A stretch of DNA of 64,000 nt, from the NCBI GenBank assembly GCA_958295665.1, contig OY282560.1, positions 269,925,315 through 269,989,314 of the forward strand. Reading direction: 5' to 3'. Below, piece by piece: positions 1 to 12,399 of this stretch. Position 1 is the stretch's first letter. The number at the start of each line of letters is the position of its first letter. The notes beneath the pieces were generated by a model, which saw only the letters and a program-made list of their open reading frames with translations, was not told the DNA's origin and searched no databases. A program made the translations under genes and the position numbers. This DNA is from Tipula vernalis. Its lineage: Eukaryota > Arthropoda > Insecta > Diptera > Tipulidae.

Positions 1-322
1 CCGATCCGTCAAAATGACAGTTTTTAAATTTATTGAATTCACTTTTTTCCTCACTCTAGAATCCTCATTTTGACTAGTCGGTAGTTATAGTGTTAAAACC
101 TTACTAAAGCAAAGATTAATCATTTATTCAACTTTAGATCACGTTATTTGTTTTATAACGTTAAAAACATTAAGTAATGCTAAGTAACGTTATGTAACGT
201 AACGTTTCACATGATTTAAGGTTAAATAACGTTATAATGTAATCAAAAAAATTTGGGAAATTTTTCCAATAACGTAACGAAATCTTGGGGTTTTCCGACC
301 CCTAGTAAAAAGTATACAAATT

Positions 323-905
323 ATTCGCCTAACGCTTGTACTACTCCTCCCTACATTGAATTCTTTGTTGTACCCTTTTGAAGATATAGAGGCCCTTTCG
401 TCGATAATTTAATATATTTGATTTTAAGTATTATCTTCTTTCTTGATTTTATCTAGAATTTTGTGGGCAGGTTACGAAAAGCAGATAAATTAATTTCAAA
501 TATTATTTACCAATATATTTTTATGGAAGCAAATTTAATTTGTCTGGGAAAGCAAACGATTATGATAAGAAAAAGAGGAAAGAAGATAAATGTGCCCAGA
601 CCGCCGACTCCGTTTTATCGCCATCACTATCGGGGCACCGATAGGTATAGGGAACACGTCGATAACGCACCAGTCTGCTCTATTTTTGAACCCACAATCA
701 TTCCCACCAGTGTATTTGGTCAGGAGTACTCGCAGCATGTGTAACCAAAAACAAGGCCAAGTACCAATTTCCAATATAAAAATAAGAATAAATTATTTAA
801 TATTAAAAACAAACCTAATTTTAATTTAATTTTGTATTATCTAATAAATTTAATTATGTATTATGTTGTTTATATATTCACTGATGGATTAAAACTGAAA
901 TTGGA
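323..905. repeat. ~580 bp direct repeat, left copy, with GC-richer core
   Basis: Matches 5607-6198 at roughly 95% by eye, with a 6 bp insertion in the right copy near 6025. The centre (about 590-735) is clearly GC-richer than its surroundings and holds a small hairpin (CTATCG / CGATAG, about 628-645). Short open frames of 79-93 codons exist on both strands here. Differences between the copies change amino acids in each of them, so none is supported as a gene. The two copies flank ~4.7 kb of non-coding DNA. No TG...CA ends, primer-binding site or polypurine tract was seen, so an LTR reading is not supported. I do not recognise the family. Confidence 0.8.
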
Positions 906-2599
906 AATTTTGGAAATAATTAACAATAGATGATAAAGTTAATATTAATGGAGGAAGGAGCGAACATTCAAAGAGGATAGACGTATTTTGTCTTTCCTCT
1001 TCAAAATTTAATTTAATTTAATTTTATTTTTTATTTATGTGTTAGTATGAAGTATTATGTATATACATTATATACATTTAGTTATACATTTTAATTCTAA
1101 TTTAATTCAATTTATTTAAAGTGAAATAATAATTAAAGTGTAATTTTGGAAAATGCAATCCACCGGGATGCATTTATCAGGCAAAGTTTTGTATTTATAG
1201 CTAAAGTAATCAAAATTCTTGATTTCTTGATTAAGTGCATGATTTTAACTTTTGTGGGGTTGTACATAGAATTTAGTTACTAAAATCTAATAATTGGATT
1301 GTATTAAAATTGATTTTAACTTAATTTGATATATGTACGTGGTTAATTTTCATATCTTATTTTATTTTACTCATAATTTAAAGTGTTCTTGTGTTTTATT
1401 TTGTATGTAATCTCAAAACCAACTTTGTTATGTCCCCTGCTACGCACATGGAAGATAATATAAATTTATAAATTTTCTTTGTATGTGTTGTCTTGTATGG
1501 ACGTTTTTGTTGGTTTTAAAATTATGTATAACTATTGCCACTGTAAGTATGGTAGCACAAAAAATAGTGTGTATACTGGCAGTGTTGTTCGCTCATATGT
1601 ATGTATTGGTATTCCTTTTCTATATAATTTTAGTTTTATTCCTTGGATTATCTGTATTCTCGAGCCATTGTGATGCTATTTGTATGCATATAATGTAGAT
1701 GCTATCCAAAATGAAATATACGTAGGTGTGTGGGTTTGATTCGAATGGGATTCTTATACATACTACGTTTTATCGAATAGGTTCGAGTCTTATTCGAAAA
1801 TAACTCATACAGCATTTAACAAAATCATTTTTACATGCTCAATTGTTGACGTTAACGTAACATAAACAACATTAAAATTACATTAAATTTTATAAATATG
1901 TAATAAACTTGGAAATAATAATTTTTTTTTTTAATTAAATTAATTAATTAAACAGAGTTTAGGTTGCAGTAAATATTTATTATATTATGTATTATAAATG
2001 TATTATTTATTTGGTACCATTAGAAATCTTTTAGAATTTTATACTACATGCATGTATTCGATTCAAATTGGACCCTTGTGTTTTGTGTGATTGAATGTGT
2101 TCGAATATTGATTAAAATTTTCCTATATTATATACAAATTATTTGTGCTAAATTATTTTAATTAATACTATAAAATTATAAATTAACTAAATATTTAAAT
2201 AAAATGCTAATTTGGAAATGATGATTAGAGTTGAGTTAAAATTTGGTTTGCAATTTATAATGACGTAATCATTTATGGGCGCAAAATTTAGATTAAACGA
2301 TGGTAAACAAAGTAGAATTATGTAAAACTTTTCGGAAGGCTAAATGTCAATTTTACCGATATGATACACAGATAAAATTTGGAAGAAAATAATGTTTAAG
2401 GTTCCTTTCACGGTTAATGATTTTACTTACTTTGCATGCTTGACTTTACAGGTAAATATGTCTATAAACAGAGTGGAAGTTTTGTAAAGTAGATAAGTAA
2501 TAAATTTCGTTGATATTGATTTCTGTTTAGCTTAATTAGGTCAACAAGAATATAAGGGATTTATTGGAATTTAGATGGCGGGTTTTCTCACACAATCGA
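906..2599. other. AT-rich non-coding stretch
   Basis: No convincing gene is seen. Two overlapping short open frames near 1480-1700 look like low-complexity chance frames. TTCGAAT-type words recur around 1738-1800 and 2055-2105 without clear structure. Confidence 0.5.
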
Positions 2600-5095
2600 C
2601 AGAATTACGTATATGGGACTCGTATGTAATATATTGTGTTTTGCTCATTGGGATATATTAATTGATTTGGCTTAAAGAATGTTTAATGGTTCCTCTTCCT
2701 TAAGTTGCTAATAAATAAATAATTAAATTTTCAGAATATGGCGGGTTCTGGAATTGATCATTGTCGTGGGGATTAAATTAATCATTGATATTCTAGATTT
2801 TTTGTGTCGTAACATGATCAATGTTTAAATTATATTATATACTTATATTAATAATTATCTTCAACATTATTAATTTCCCTTTCTAGATCTTTAGGAAATT
2901 GCCGATTGGTTTAAATTTAATTTTATGGTTAAGTATATATTTTCATCTTGTTATTTTTAAATTTAGTTGTAGTAGGTAAAAATTAACTAACGATCTACAG
3001 GTTAAAGGTAATTAATGAAACAAGCGCTGTGAACTTTAATCGTAACTTAGCAATTAAAATTTTTAACATTCTTTTGAACTTTTAGCTTAGAGATAAAAAC
3101 CTACACATGCAATTTCATAAAATGTTAATGTTGTAATACTTGTATGTAATTTATTGTGTTTTGCTCTTAAATATATATTATTTAATTTAGTTTAAAGATT
3201 ATTTAAAGGTTTCTCTTCCTTAATTTGCTAATAAATAATTCAATTTCTCAGGAGATAACATTGTTTCAGAATCAATCATTAACATGGGTATTAATTAATC
3301 CGGAATTTCAGAATTTAATTTTAGTTTGGTGATTTATTTATTAATTTGGATTGGTTTTCAGAGTTGCCTGGGAAGTTGTATATTAATTTTATTTGTTGAT
3401 TCTTGATTTACTTATTGTACCGATCTGAATTATTAATGATGCGAGGTTGTTGTTGTGTTACTGTAACATTATTATTTTAAAGTATTTTTATAAATTTTAT
3501 AAAATTATTGTATTTTAAGTATTTATTTTCTTTTCCTGATCGGTAGAAATTTATGATTAGTTTTAAGTAAAATTTTAAATTTAAATGGTTTTTAACATTT
3601 GTTTTAATTCTTGTTGCAGTACGTAATAATTAATTAATTAGATATTGAAATACCTTGAAAAGGAAATAAGTGCTGTCATTGAAATCATAGCTTAGTAATT
3701 TTAATTTTTCTTCAATATTTTATTATGTAAATTAATGTAAGGCGGAAAGGAGGGAAATTACAACACTAATAATTTAATAATTTTTTAAGTCCTGATTTAG
3801 ATTAAGAGAGTCCTGAGTATCTGGCCCTGGATCCCAAAAAAATGATCATCTAATAATGTAGTTAGATTGTGCGGTCTTGTGCTAACCTATTTACTATTAT
3901 TGTACTAATAATTTACTAACAATCGATCGCATTGGTGTCGGTAACTGGGTCGTGTCTGTCCCAACTAATTAATCCTATCCAATCCTTCGGTTTTTGTTAT
4001 ATGTGTACGAGTGTACGGCATGAGCCCGGAAGTCCGAGAGATTGGTCGTACACTCACAATCAATCAATTCTTTTAGAATTTTTTAGCTTAGAATTGGGAA
4101 AGTCTTCATATGCAATTTCATAAAATGTTAATTTTTGTAATACTCATATGTAATATATTATGTTTTGCTCATTAATGTTTATTAGTTAATTTTGTTTAAA
4201 GATTATTTATTATTTCTCTTCCTTAATTTGCTAATAAATAATTCAATTTTCAGAATATATCATAGTTCCAGAATTAATCATTATTATGGGATTAAAATTA
4301 ATCCTGAATTTCAGAATTAAATTTTAGTTTGGAATTATGGTGATTTATTAATTAAAATTAGTTTTCAGTGTTGCCTGGGAAATTATACATTGATTTTATT
4401 TGTTGATTCTTAATATACTTATAGTACCTAACTGAATTATTGATGATTTTAGGTTGTTGTGGTGCTGTAACATTATCATTTTTAAATTATTTATTATACA
4501 TTTTATAAAATAATTGAATTTTTAATTATTTATTCTCTTTTTCTTGATCGGTAGGAAATTTATGATTAGTTTTAAGTAAAATTTTATGTTTAAAATGGTT
4601 TTTAACGTTTATTTTAATTCATGTTGCAGTACGTAATAATTAATTAATTAGATACAGAAGGACCATGAAAAATGAAATAAGCGCTGTTTTTTAAATTTTA
4701 GCTTAGTAATTTTAAATTTTTCTTAAATATTTTATCAGGGAAATTAATGAAAGGCGGGCAGGGGGAAATTACAACATTAATAATTTTTTAAGTCCTGATT
4801 TAAATTTAGAGAGTCTTGAGTATCCGGCCCTGGATTCCAGAGAAATGATCATCTAATAATGTAGTTAGATTGTGCTGTCTTGTGCTAACCTATTTATTAT
4901 ATATTGTACTAATAATTTACTAACTATCGATCGCATTGGTGTCTGTAACCGGGTCGAGTCTGTCCCAACTAATAATCCTATCCTATCCTTCGGTTTTGTT
5001 ATGTGTAAACGGGTGTACGGTGTGTGCCCGGGAGTCCGGGAGACTTGCTATAATGCTTGACCGTACACTCACAATCAATCAATCAATCAATAATC
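2600..5095. repeat. Diverged tandem repeat, period ~1 kb, three copies (first one short)
   Basis: Shared landmarks recur in order. GTATGTAATATATTGTGTTTTG-like words lie near 2619, 3142 and 4146. CTCTTCCTTAA..TTGCTAATAAATA lies near 2692, 3212 and 4214. A TTGCAGTACGTAATAATTAATT block lies near 3615 and 4624. AGCGCTGT-like words lie near 3024, 3671 and 4680. GTAGTTAGATTGTGC lies near 3858 and 4860. CGTACACTCACAATCAATC lies near 4047 and 5061. The second and third copies are spaced about 1004-1009 bp apart. The first is only ~520 bp and lacks the second half. No coding potential is seen. It lies wholly between the two 580 bp direct repeats. Confidence 0.75.
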
Positions 5096-5606
5096 AATAG
5101 AAGATAAAGTTAATATTAATAATATTCTAATAAAATATCTGGAATATTTAAAAATATAGGATAGTCTTATAATTTGGATTTATCTATCCTTTCTATCGAT
5201 TCTACAGATAATCTGAATATTTTCTAAAGAATTTTTATAAATAAACAAAAAATAACTTACATTTAATTTTCTTATTTCCATATTGCTTCCTCCTCCTTCT
5301 TGTAAATTTTCCGGCTTCCTCCCCTGGAATATAAATCTCCTTGACTAACCTGGAAAACAAAGAGACAAAATATGATTTAATAATTTTGAATAATAAATTT
5401 AATAAAAATTACAAAAAATTGTTACGCAAAAAATTCAAAAAATGTTCCACAAAACACCCACAAATCTAATTTACACAAATGTTCGTTTTATATCAAAATA
5501 CTCACCAAATTTTATTTATTTTAAATATTGTGTTCACTTTGATAATAAAATAAAATAAACATGTTTTAAATATGATGTTCCACTAAGAATTTTCGGTATC
5601 CAAATT
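5096..5606. other. Non-coding spacer
   Basis: AT-rich, with no gene seen. The junction near 5093 (AATCAATAGAAGATAAAGTT) resembles the sequence just after the left direct repeat (about 918-942), so the similarity of the two flanks extends slightly beyond the 580 bp unit. Confidence 0.4.
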
Positions 5607-6198
5607 TTGTTCGCCTAACGCTTGTACTACTCCTCCCTAAATTGGATTCTTTGTTGTACCCTTTTGAAGATATAGAGGCATTTTCGTCGATAATTTAATC
5701 TATTTGATTTTAAGTATTATTTTCTTTCTTGATTTTATCTGGAATTTTGTGGGCAGGTCACGAAAAGCAGATTAATTAATTTCAAATATTATTTACCAAT
5801 ATATTTTTATAGAAGCAAATTTAATTTGTCTGGGAAAGCAAACGATTATGATAAGAAAAAGAGGAAAAAAGATAAATGTGCCCAGACCGCCGACTCCGTT
5901 TTATCGCCATCACTATCGGGGCACCGATAGGTATAGGGAACACGTCGATAACGCACCAGTCTGCTCTATTGTTGAACCCACAATCATGCCCACCAGTGTA
6001 TTTGGTCAGGAGTTTTCGCAGCATGATCATGTGTAACCAAAAACAAGGCCAAGTACCAATTTCCAATATAAAAATAAGAATAAATTATTTAATATTAAAA
6101 ACAAAACCAATTTTAATTTAATTTTGTATTATCTAATAAATTTAATTATGTATTTATGTTGTTTATATATTCACTGATGAATTAAAACTGAAATTGAT
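5607..6198. repeat. ~580 bp direct repeat, right copy
   Basis: Second copy of the unit at 323-905, same orientation, about 95% identical by eye, with the same GC-richer core (5876-6020) and hairpin. Homology stops at about 6198, where the left copy reads TGGAAATT and this copy reads TGATCAGA. Confidence 0.8.
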
Positions 6199-6766
6199 CA
6201 GAACTCAGCAAAATGTAAGTTGTCTGCAAATAAATTGTTGTCGAAATTCCCAACAATATTAATTACGCTCTATTGTTATGGTCGAATGAATCCAGTAACA
6301 TCCTTGAATCCGTTATTCTCATCCTAATAACCAAGCAGCATACATTTAATGAAATTTACCAATCAATTATGGAATATGAAATTTTATAATATTCATTTTG
6401 GAATGCGGGATTACGCACCCAAGAAGGTGAAGCCAAAATAAATCAACAATAAACGAAGGAGTCACACTAAAAGTGCTGAAGAGCACAGATTAATAAAAAG
6501 TTTATAAAAATCAGGTTAATTAAATTTATTGAATTAAAATTAATGTTTTCAAAAAGTTTATTTTATTTATGTATATAATTTTAAAAGCTATTTGCTTTAC
6601 ATTGCATCAAAAATTTAGCAAGTACAAATAATTTTGGTTCGACATACAAATTATAACTATAATATTTATTCGGATGAATATTTTTGTAATATTATATGTA
6701 CATACATATATAATATTACATATATATTGTTCATATTTCTTATATGCGTACGAACTGAATAAATCT
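6199..6766. other. Non-coding spacer
   Basis: No gene recognised. It probably contains the outer 3' flank of the hAT element, but no terminal inverted repeat could be identified. Confidence 0.4.
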
Positions 6767-6862
6767 TAACATGAAAGCAATTTATTCATAATACCTTTCT
6801 GTTAAATATATTATAAATTATATTATTAACAGAAAGATACTATGAATCAATTGCTTTTATGT
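6767..6862. repeat. Inverted repeat (hairpin) beside the hAT transposase end
   Basis: Arms at about 6767-6805 and 6827-6862 are near-perfect reverse complements (core GAAAGCAATTTATTCATA versus its complement) around a ~20 bp AT spacer. The right arm ends 8 bp before the stop codon of the hAT pseudogene on the opposite strand. It may be a subterminal hairpin of that transposon or an independent insertion. Confidence 0.75.
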
Positions 6863-6869
6863 ATGTTAT

Positions 6870-8877
6870 TTATTCCATGAAATCGATGTTCCCATTAAGG
6901 AATCTCATCCTCTGCAGATTTTTGGTCGTTATCCGGTTCCTTCTCTCGTTCAAAATTAGTCCGGTTTTTGAAAAAATTCTTTCCGAAGGGACCGAGGACG
7001 CAGGTATTGCTAAAAACCTTTTTGCAATTCGGGCAAGTCAGGGGTAAATTAACGACCTACTTTGCCACCATATTAATGGATCACCCTTTCGCGACAATAG
7101 AATATCTTCATGATATAGGCGAATCTCTATGATGGCCTGAATACTGGGACTTGAGGATCCCCTAGCAGGACACTGCGCATCAAAATGGCTCCAAATGGGA
7201 TTAGACGTGTCCGCTTCATCTTCAGCCCCTTCATTTTCATTTGGATGGGTTTGAGTAATTTGGTCCTTTTGTATAAGGTCGCACATTAACCTTATTAAGC
7301 GATCTTTCGCTTGAGTTTGGACGGATTCTGAAAAAGTTTTATTTTTGAATCTAGGATCCAAATACGTTGCCATATGTAGGGTGTAATTTCTGTCCCCGTT
7401 TAGAAAACGTTGTTTTAATTTATTTATTAAAACCTCGATTAAATTAGCCCCAGAGTTTGAAGTGATGGTATTTTTGGTAATTGTTAAATAATGTTTTAAC
7501 CCGTCGATGGTTACCATTATTTTGGATAGGGTTACATTATTCTCGGCGCTTAGCTCCGTTGTTAGATCGTCAAAAGGCTTTAATATAACGCATAATTCCT
7601 TAAGGGTCTGCAATTCTACTGTGGTTAGCATATCAACCGGGGCGTGCAGTAAAGCGATAGCAGTAGCTGTAGGTTCATGTAATTGACAAAATTTGAAATG
7701 AAAAGTTTTGTTATGTTAATGTGTATGTTAAGCTTTTAGCAAAATCAATTTTAACTTACCTTTCGAACATATGGTAAGTGAAATTCCATCTGGTTACTAC
7801 ATCGTTGATGAGTTTCAGTGGATTGGTCGTTCCGTTCATTTGTTTTTGTAGCTGTTTTAATTTTTCAGTTGCCAAAGTGCTTCTGTGAAAGTATTCTACA
7901 ATCGACTTTACCTTTTTTTGAAGAACCTCTATTTCTTTAATGCCATCCTGAACTACCAAATTTATGGTGTGGGTGACACACCGAAGATTTTCGTAGCCTG
8001 TGGCTTTAATAACTGCCGTTATATTGGCCGCATTGTCGGTTACTATGGCATTCACTTTTTTTTCTAACGAAAAATTTTTCAAACATAAAATTTAACTTTC
8101 TTTTATATTTTCGGCAGTATGCCTCGATGATGATATGTCTACACAGTCTAAAAGTACACTGGCCATTTTCCATTCATCTGTGATGAAATGACCAGTGACC
8201 GCCATGTAGCTCTCTGTATTTATCGATGTCCATATATCACTAGTTATAGAAATATTCTCAGCCTGATTTATACGATTACTTACTAATTTTAAGCAGTTTT
8301 CGTATGCTTGTGGCAACAATATCTTTGTGAGCATCGACCTTGATGGAAGCAAATAGCTGGGATCAAGCGCTTTAGAATATTCTATAAAGCCTTTGTCGTT
8401 TACTATAGAAAACGGCTGGAAATCTCTTATTATAAATTTTAATAATATGGAGTTAATGCGTCTCTGCCTTGTAATCGATGCCGGCCTTTCTATGAATCTT
8501 GTTAATTTTGGTTGTTGTAGGTGTAATGTACTAGACGAAGACGGTCCAGAAGTTGCTGGTAAGATCGGGGATGGTACCGAATTTTCATCCGATCCAACAA
8601 CTTCTGGCGTTAAGTACAAGCGTGACGTGCTTGGGATGTTTAGTGTCGATGGACAGGAAATTATCCTGGGTTCATCGATATTTACAGTATTACTGATTGC
8701 TGGTTGTTTGGTTCTTGAGTTAAGTAATACCGTGGGATGCTTATGTGTTAAGTGGCGCTTTAGGTTGGTAATTGCACCACCCTTATACGATAAAATGCTT
8801 TTACATAAATCGCACTTAGCTCTAGTATCATCCACGTCAGTAAAGTGGAGCCAAATCTCACTTTGTTTCCGTTGCAT
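6870..8877 (-). pseudogene. hAT-family transposase with N-terminal BED zinc finger, frameshifted
   Basis: A DNA-cutting transposase of the hAT superfamily (ZBED-like), read 8877 to 6870. The N-terminus has a BED finger: IWLHFTDV, CDLCKS, then NLKRHLTHKHP. A Ser/Pro-rich linker follows, then the RNase H-like core with SITSDIWTS (first acidic site) and AIVTDNAANI (second), followed by RCVTHTINLVVQ. The C-terminus carries the hAT dimerisation block: GDPLIWW, then in another frame SSVPSERIFSKTG and ERRNRI, ending at a TAA at 6870-6872. The frame breaks near 8085, between 7756 and 7631, and near 7040, where the DPLIWW segment shifts to the SERIFSKTG segment. Parts of the middle are poorly conserved. 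The family normally needs one long frame, so this copy is dead. No terminal repeats or 8 bp duplication were found. Confidence 0.88.
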
Positions 8878-8929
8878 CGTGAACGTGTTTGGTATATTAA
8901 AAATGTTACGTGTTTTTTATATTAAATAA

Positions 8930-9600
8930 ATAAATAAATAAATAATAACTAATATTTACATATAATTCAATAAAATATAACACTAAACTGATATAAATAA
9001 CACTAAAATTAGAAACTAATGTATATATATACATATATATATAAATATGTACAATCTACTTATAATATTTAAATCACAGTTTTATTTAAATCACTAAATC
9101 AGTCGTTTTATCACAAAAAATCACTTTAAAACGTTTATTGACTAGGTAGTTCAAAAACCGTTAATTATTTTAAAAATCGTTCCAAACTCCACTTCACAAA
9201 ATTGTAATATTAAATTAATTATTTGATAAAATTCTTCAGAAAACCTTCCAAAAAATCACAAAAAATATTCATAAAAAATATAATAAAATTATATTATTTA
9301 CCAACTAATCGAATTTTTCCAAAAAATTCGTAAAATATCCAAATATAAAAAAAATTATATCCGCAAAAAAACACGATGGCCAGTCAAAGTCGTTAACCAA
9401 ATTATATTACATTGTTAATAATGTAAATTACAAAGACCGACATGATACACCCACGCTAGTATATATTAGTGCTGAGAAATTAAACTATGTATTGCCGAAA
9501 ATTTAACTACTCGTCTAGTGCTCAAAATATTCAACAACCATATGGATTTTTTTTAACGGCAAGAACATGAACCATAAAATAATTATTCTTTGTAGGGCCT
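8930..9600. other. Non-coding, AT-rich; short (AAAT)n run
   Basis: Begins with a short AAATAAATA run at 8926-8945. A word resembling a hAT terminus (TAGTGCTGAGAAATTAAAC) occurs at about 9466-9484, but it points away from the hAT pseudogene and no partner was found. No gene is seen. Confidence 0.4.
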
Positions 9601-9657
9601 TATTTTTGTGTATATGCCGGTCCCTTAGGACAGCCACGCTAACCTAATCTAACCTTG
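9600..9657 (+). repeat. Possible 3'-tail scrap of a non-LTR element (CCTAACC-type)
   Basis: The end of this stretch (ACAGCCACGCTAACCTAATC, continuing into TAACCT) resembles the last bases of the non-LTR fragment at 53575-53615 (GCAGCCACTCCAACCTAACC and on). GCCGGTC near 9617 also parallels ACCGGTC near 53566. Short and uncertain. Confidence 0.3.
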
Positions 9658-10862
9658 TAGGGCCTTAGGTGAGGTCGCCATAGATAGAGAAGGCTAGAAC
9701 AATTAGCGATACATACTCGTACATTTAACATGGTGTAAATTACAGTTCTTAGTAATGTATTTTCATCACCGAAATCCCTTTTTGAATTTACATTTAAAAA
9801 CGAATTTTCATTTCGAATGGATAAAAACATAAATATAAAAAAAAAATTATTGAATAATACATAAGTTATTTATTTTAATTTTAAACTTACAAACTATTTT
9901 TATTTAATAAAATGTTTTATTTATTTGAGTAGTAAATATTTTACTTTCCTTTTAAAATTTTTAAGTTTTTAACAAAAATTATCTCCTTAAATACTGCCAC
10001 AAACCTTAAAATATTAATACTGAGAGAATTTTTATTACCTAATTAACATATAGTTTATTTACGTGCCGAAAAACTTCGTTACTTGCTGTTGCTGACAAAG
10101 GTGGACTCAACGGTTTAATTATTCTTACATTGTATTCTCTTATTATGTTATCACCACACATTCGCACTTGTTTTGTTATAAATAAACATCAGTCGATAAG
10201 CATTGTCTACAAAATTATGGTGTTCGGCTAGTATGACTTGCAGATTGAGGCAAATAGTTTATTTTGGATAAACGTTCCGTAACAACGATATTTTGGTAAA
10301 ACCTACAATTACTCATCTAATGTCCACATTCAAAGATTCATCAATCCTTAGGAATTAATCAAACGAGCCGCAACATTTTATATACTTAGCTTGGAAAGCT
10401 AACTATATGGCAGTAGGCAGTATTATGCTTTGTTAGCTTTTCATAATCATGATGTTTATTTTAATACCAGCTAGCAGCTGCCTCCTTACTTCTGACTTAA
10501 TGAAAAATCTGTTTCGGTGTTCATTCCTCGAAAAACTCAAAAAATTAAAATCAGTTTGTTATGGTTTTACATGTATAGTTTAAAAACTGTTTATTTAAAT
10601 AAAATAATTTTTTACAAAAATTTTAAAATTATAATAAATTTATTTTCTTCTTTTACTCTCTTTTTGGCTACGAAACGATATATGTACAATTTATCACTAA
10701 CTCGACTCCAGTGCTTCTTTTATATGTATAGCGAAAATTTAAATAATTAAAAGTAAATTCACCCGATTCCAAAATATTTTTTAACGAATTCACGCTCTGT
10801 TCCAGAGTATTTCCTCCTTTTCCAAAATATTTTTGAAGGATTTATCTATGAATATAGGTTGT

Positions 10863-10955
10863 ACGTTGTACCAGAAAGTATAGGAATATTAGGATACTTT
10901 CTGGTTGTACATATTAGGATGTGCTTGTATATATTAGGATACTTTCTGGTTGTAC
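10863..10955. repeat. Short tandem plus inverted repeat
   Basis: ATATTAGGATACTTTCTGGT followed by TGTAC occurs twice (ending near 10911 and 10955). The preceding GTACCAGAAAGTAT (about 10869) is its reverse complement, so the segment can fold. Confidence 0.6.
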
Positions 10956-11737
10956 TCTAGTTTAGCATAGATTCAAACCAGTTTTTAGCCAAGACAAATG
11001 AATGTTAAATTGTACATCGCTTCTATCATAAATAAAAGGAATATAGCAAGATACATTAAGAATATAACTGGCGCTTAAAATAATCAGCGGTAAAAAATGT
11101 AAAATCGTTGATCGTCGCATGACTTATACTACCATACATTTAAATTGTACAATATACCTAAATTTGAATTTGTGTGTATGTAGGTTTATGCATATAGAAA
11201 CAAGAATGAAGAACATAGCCAGTAAATGGATAAAGAAAAATGAAAAAAAAATACTTATTGAAATGCCTTAGAAAAGAATAGAATCAAAACCAACAATCCA
11301 TCCAATTTTTTTTTAATTTTTTATTTAATACGTCCACGTGCGCACACAAAGTGTTGTAGTTTTAATTATGTTCCTATCCTTGTTGTACATTATTGTGAAG
11401 GAAAACAAAGGAAATTCTTTCGTTTTTATACTATACAAGTATAGTAAACAAAACTTTATGAATGAACGAAACAATAAAAAACGCAACCATATGATTAAGT
11501 TTCACTAGTATGTGTATATATTAAGAAACGAACGATCGTTTCCATACCATACCATTCGCTTATAGATTTTTTTATTTTTTTTTTATTTTGAGAATTTTGT
11601 CAGTGTATCCTATTCTTATTTTTTGAATTATATTTTATTTGTGTGTGTACGCATTTAAAAATGCACATTATTTTAAAAAACCCAAATCTCTAAAATAAAG
11701 AATTGAATAAAGATTTTTATTTTCCTACGACACGAAA

Positions 11738-11774
11738 GCAAAATCATATGGAATTTTAAAATTCATGATTTTGT
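11738..11774. repeat. Short palindrome
   Basis: CAAAATCATATGGAATT and AATTCATGATTTTG are near reverse complements around TTAA. Confidence 0.55.
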
Positions 11775-11849
11775 GTTGTCTTTATTTTCAATTTAAATGA
11801 AAATTTTTATTTATGAATATAAATAATTTGAAATTAAATATATTGAATA

Positions 11850-12110
11850 CAATTTTAATTGAAATTAATAAAATTTTAACTCACAATTTTGCATTTTAGT
11901 AAATTGATTTTTATTCTCAAACATGGTCAGGCTTCGTGTTTCTTTAAAATTTCATTTCGTACATAGATTACTATGTATACGATTAGTTTTATTACTTTAC
12001 GCAAATGAACATAAATTGTTTAAAGGAGCACGAAGCATGATGATGTTTTGAGAACAAAATAACTTTATAAAAATGTAAAATTTTAAATAATTATTAATTT
12101 TAATCAAACT
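11850..12110. repeat. Diverged inverted repeat, MITE-like
   Basis: CTCAAACATGGTCAGGCTTC (about 11917) pairs with the complement of GCACGAAGCATGATGATGTT (about 12031). Weaker pairing extends outward on both sides through TTTTAAAATTTTA-type sequence. The centre is near 11985. No clear target duplication. Confidence 0.45.
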
Positions 12111-12399
12111 TGTTCGCAAATTACATTTCGATATATTTAATATCAAATTATTTATTTATTATTTGTAAATAAAAATGTTGGTTTTTTTTTGTGCTGGGGA
12201 ATTGATTTTATTGAAAAGATGTGAACAAGATGAAGGGGAAGAAGAAAAAGACAAATTGTTTGAGCTAGGTGAGATCGGGGAGTCGACTGACTTGCTGATT
12301 GTGACTGAATGACTCGTAAACTATTGGAAGTGAACCTACTGTTGAATTTATCAGTAATGAATAAATTCAAAGAGATGACTGACATGCTCGTTTTGACTG

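Noticed and set aside
463..829. Small protein gene in the direct repeat
   Set aside because: Frames on both strands are short, one begins only at GTG, and copy differences alter residues in all frames, so no selection for a protein is visible.
323..6198. LTR retrotransposon with 323-905 and 5607-6198 as LTRs
   Set aside because: No TG/CA ends, primer-binding site, polypurine tract or internal coding sequence could be seen; the interior is tandem-repeat DNA.
8393..8929. 178-codon plus-strand frame
   Set aside because: It is the antisense shadow of the hAT BED-finger region, which has clear protein motifs on the other strand.
9466..9484. hAT terminal inverted repeat for the 6.9-8.9 kb transposase
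   Set aside because: The motif points away from the transposase and has no partner near 6.2-6.8 kb.
12152..12385. 77-codon minus-strand gene
   Set aside because: Low-complexity, no motif; could be part of the gypsy LTR.
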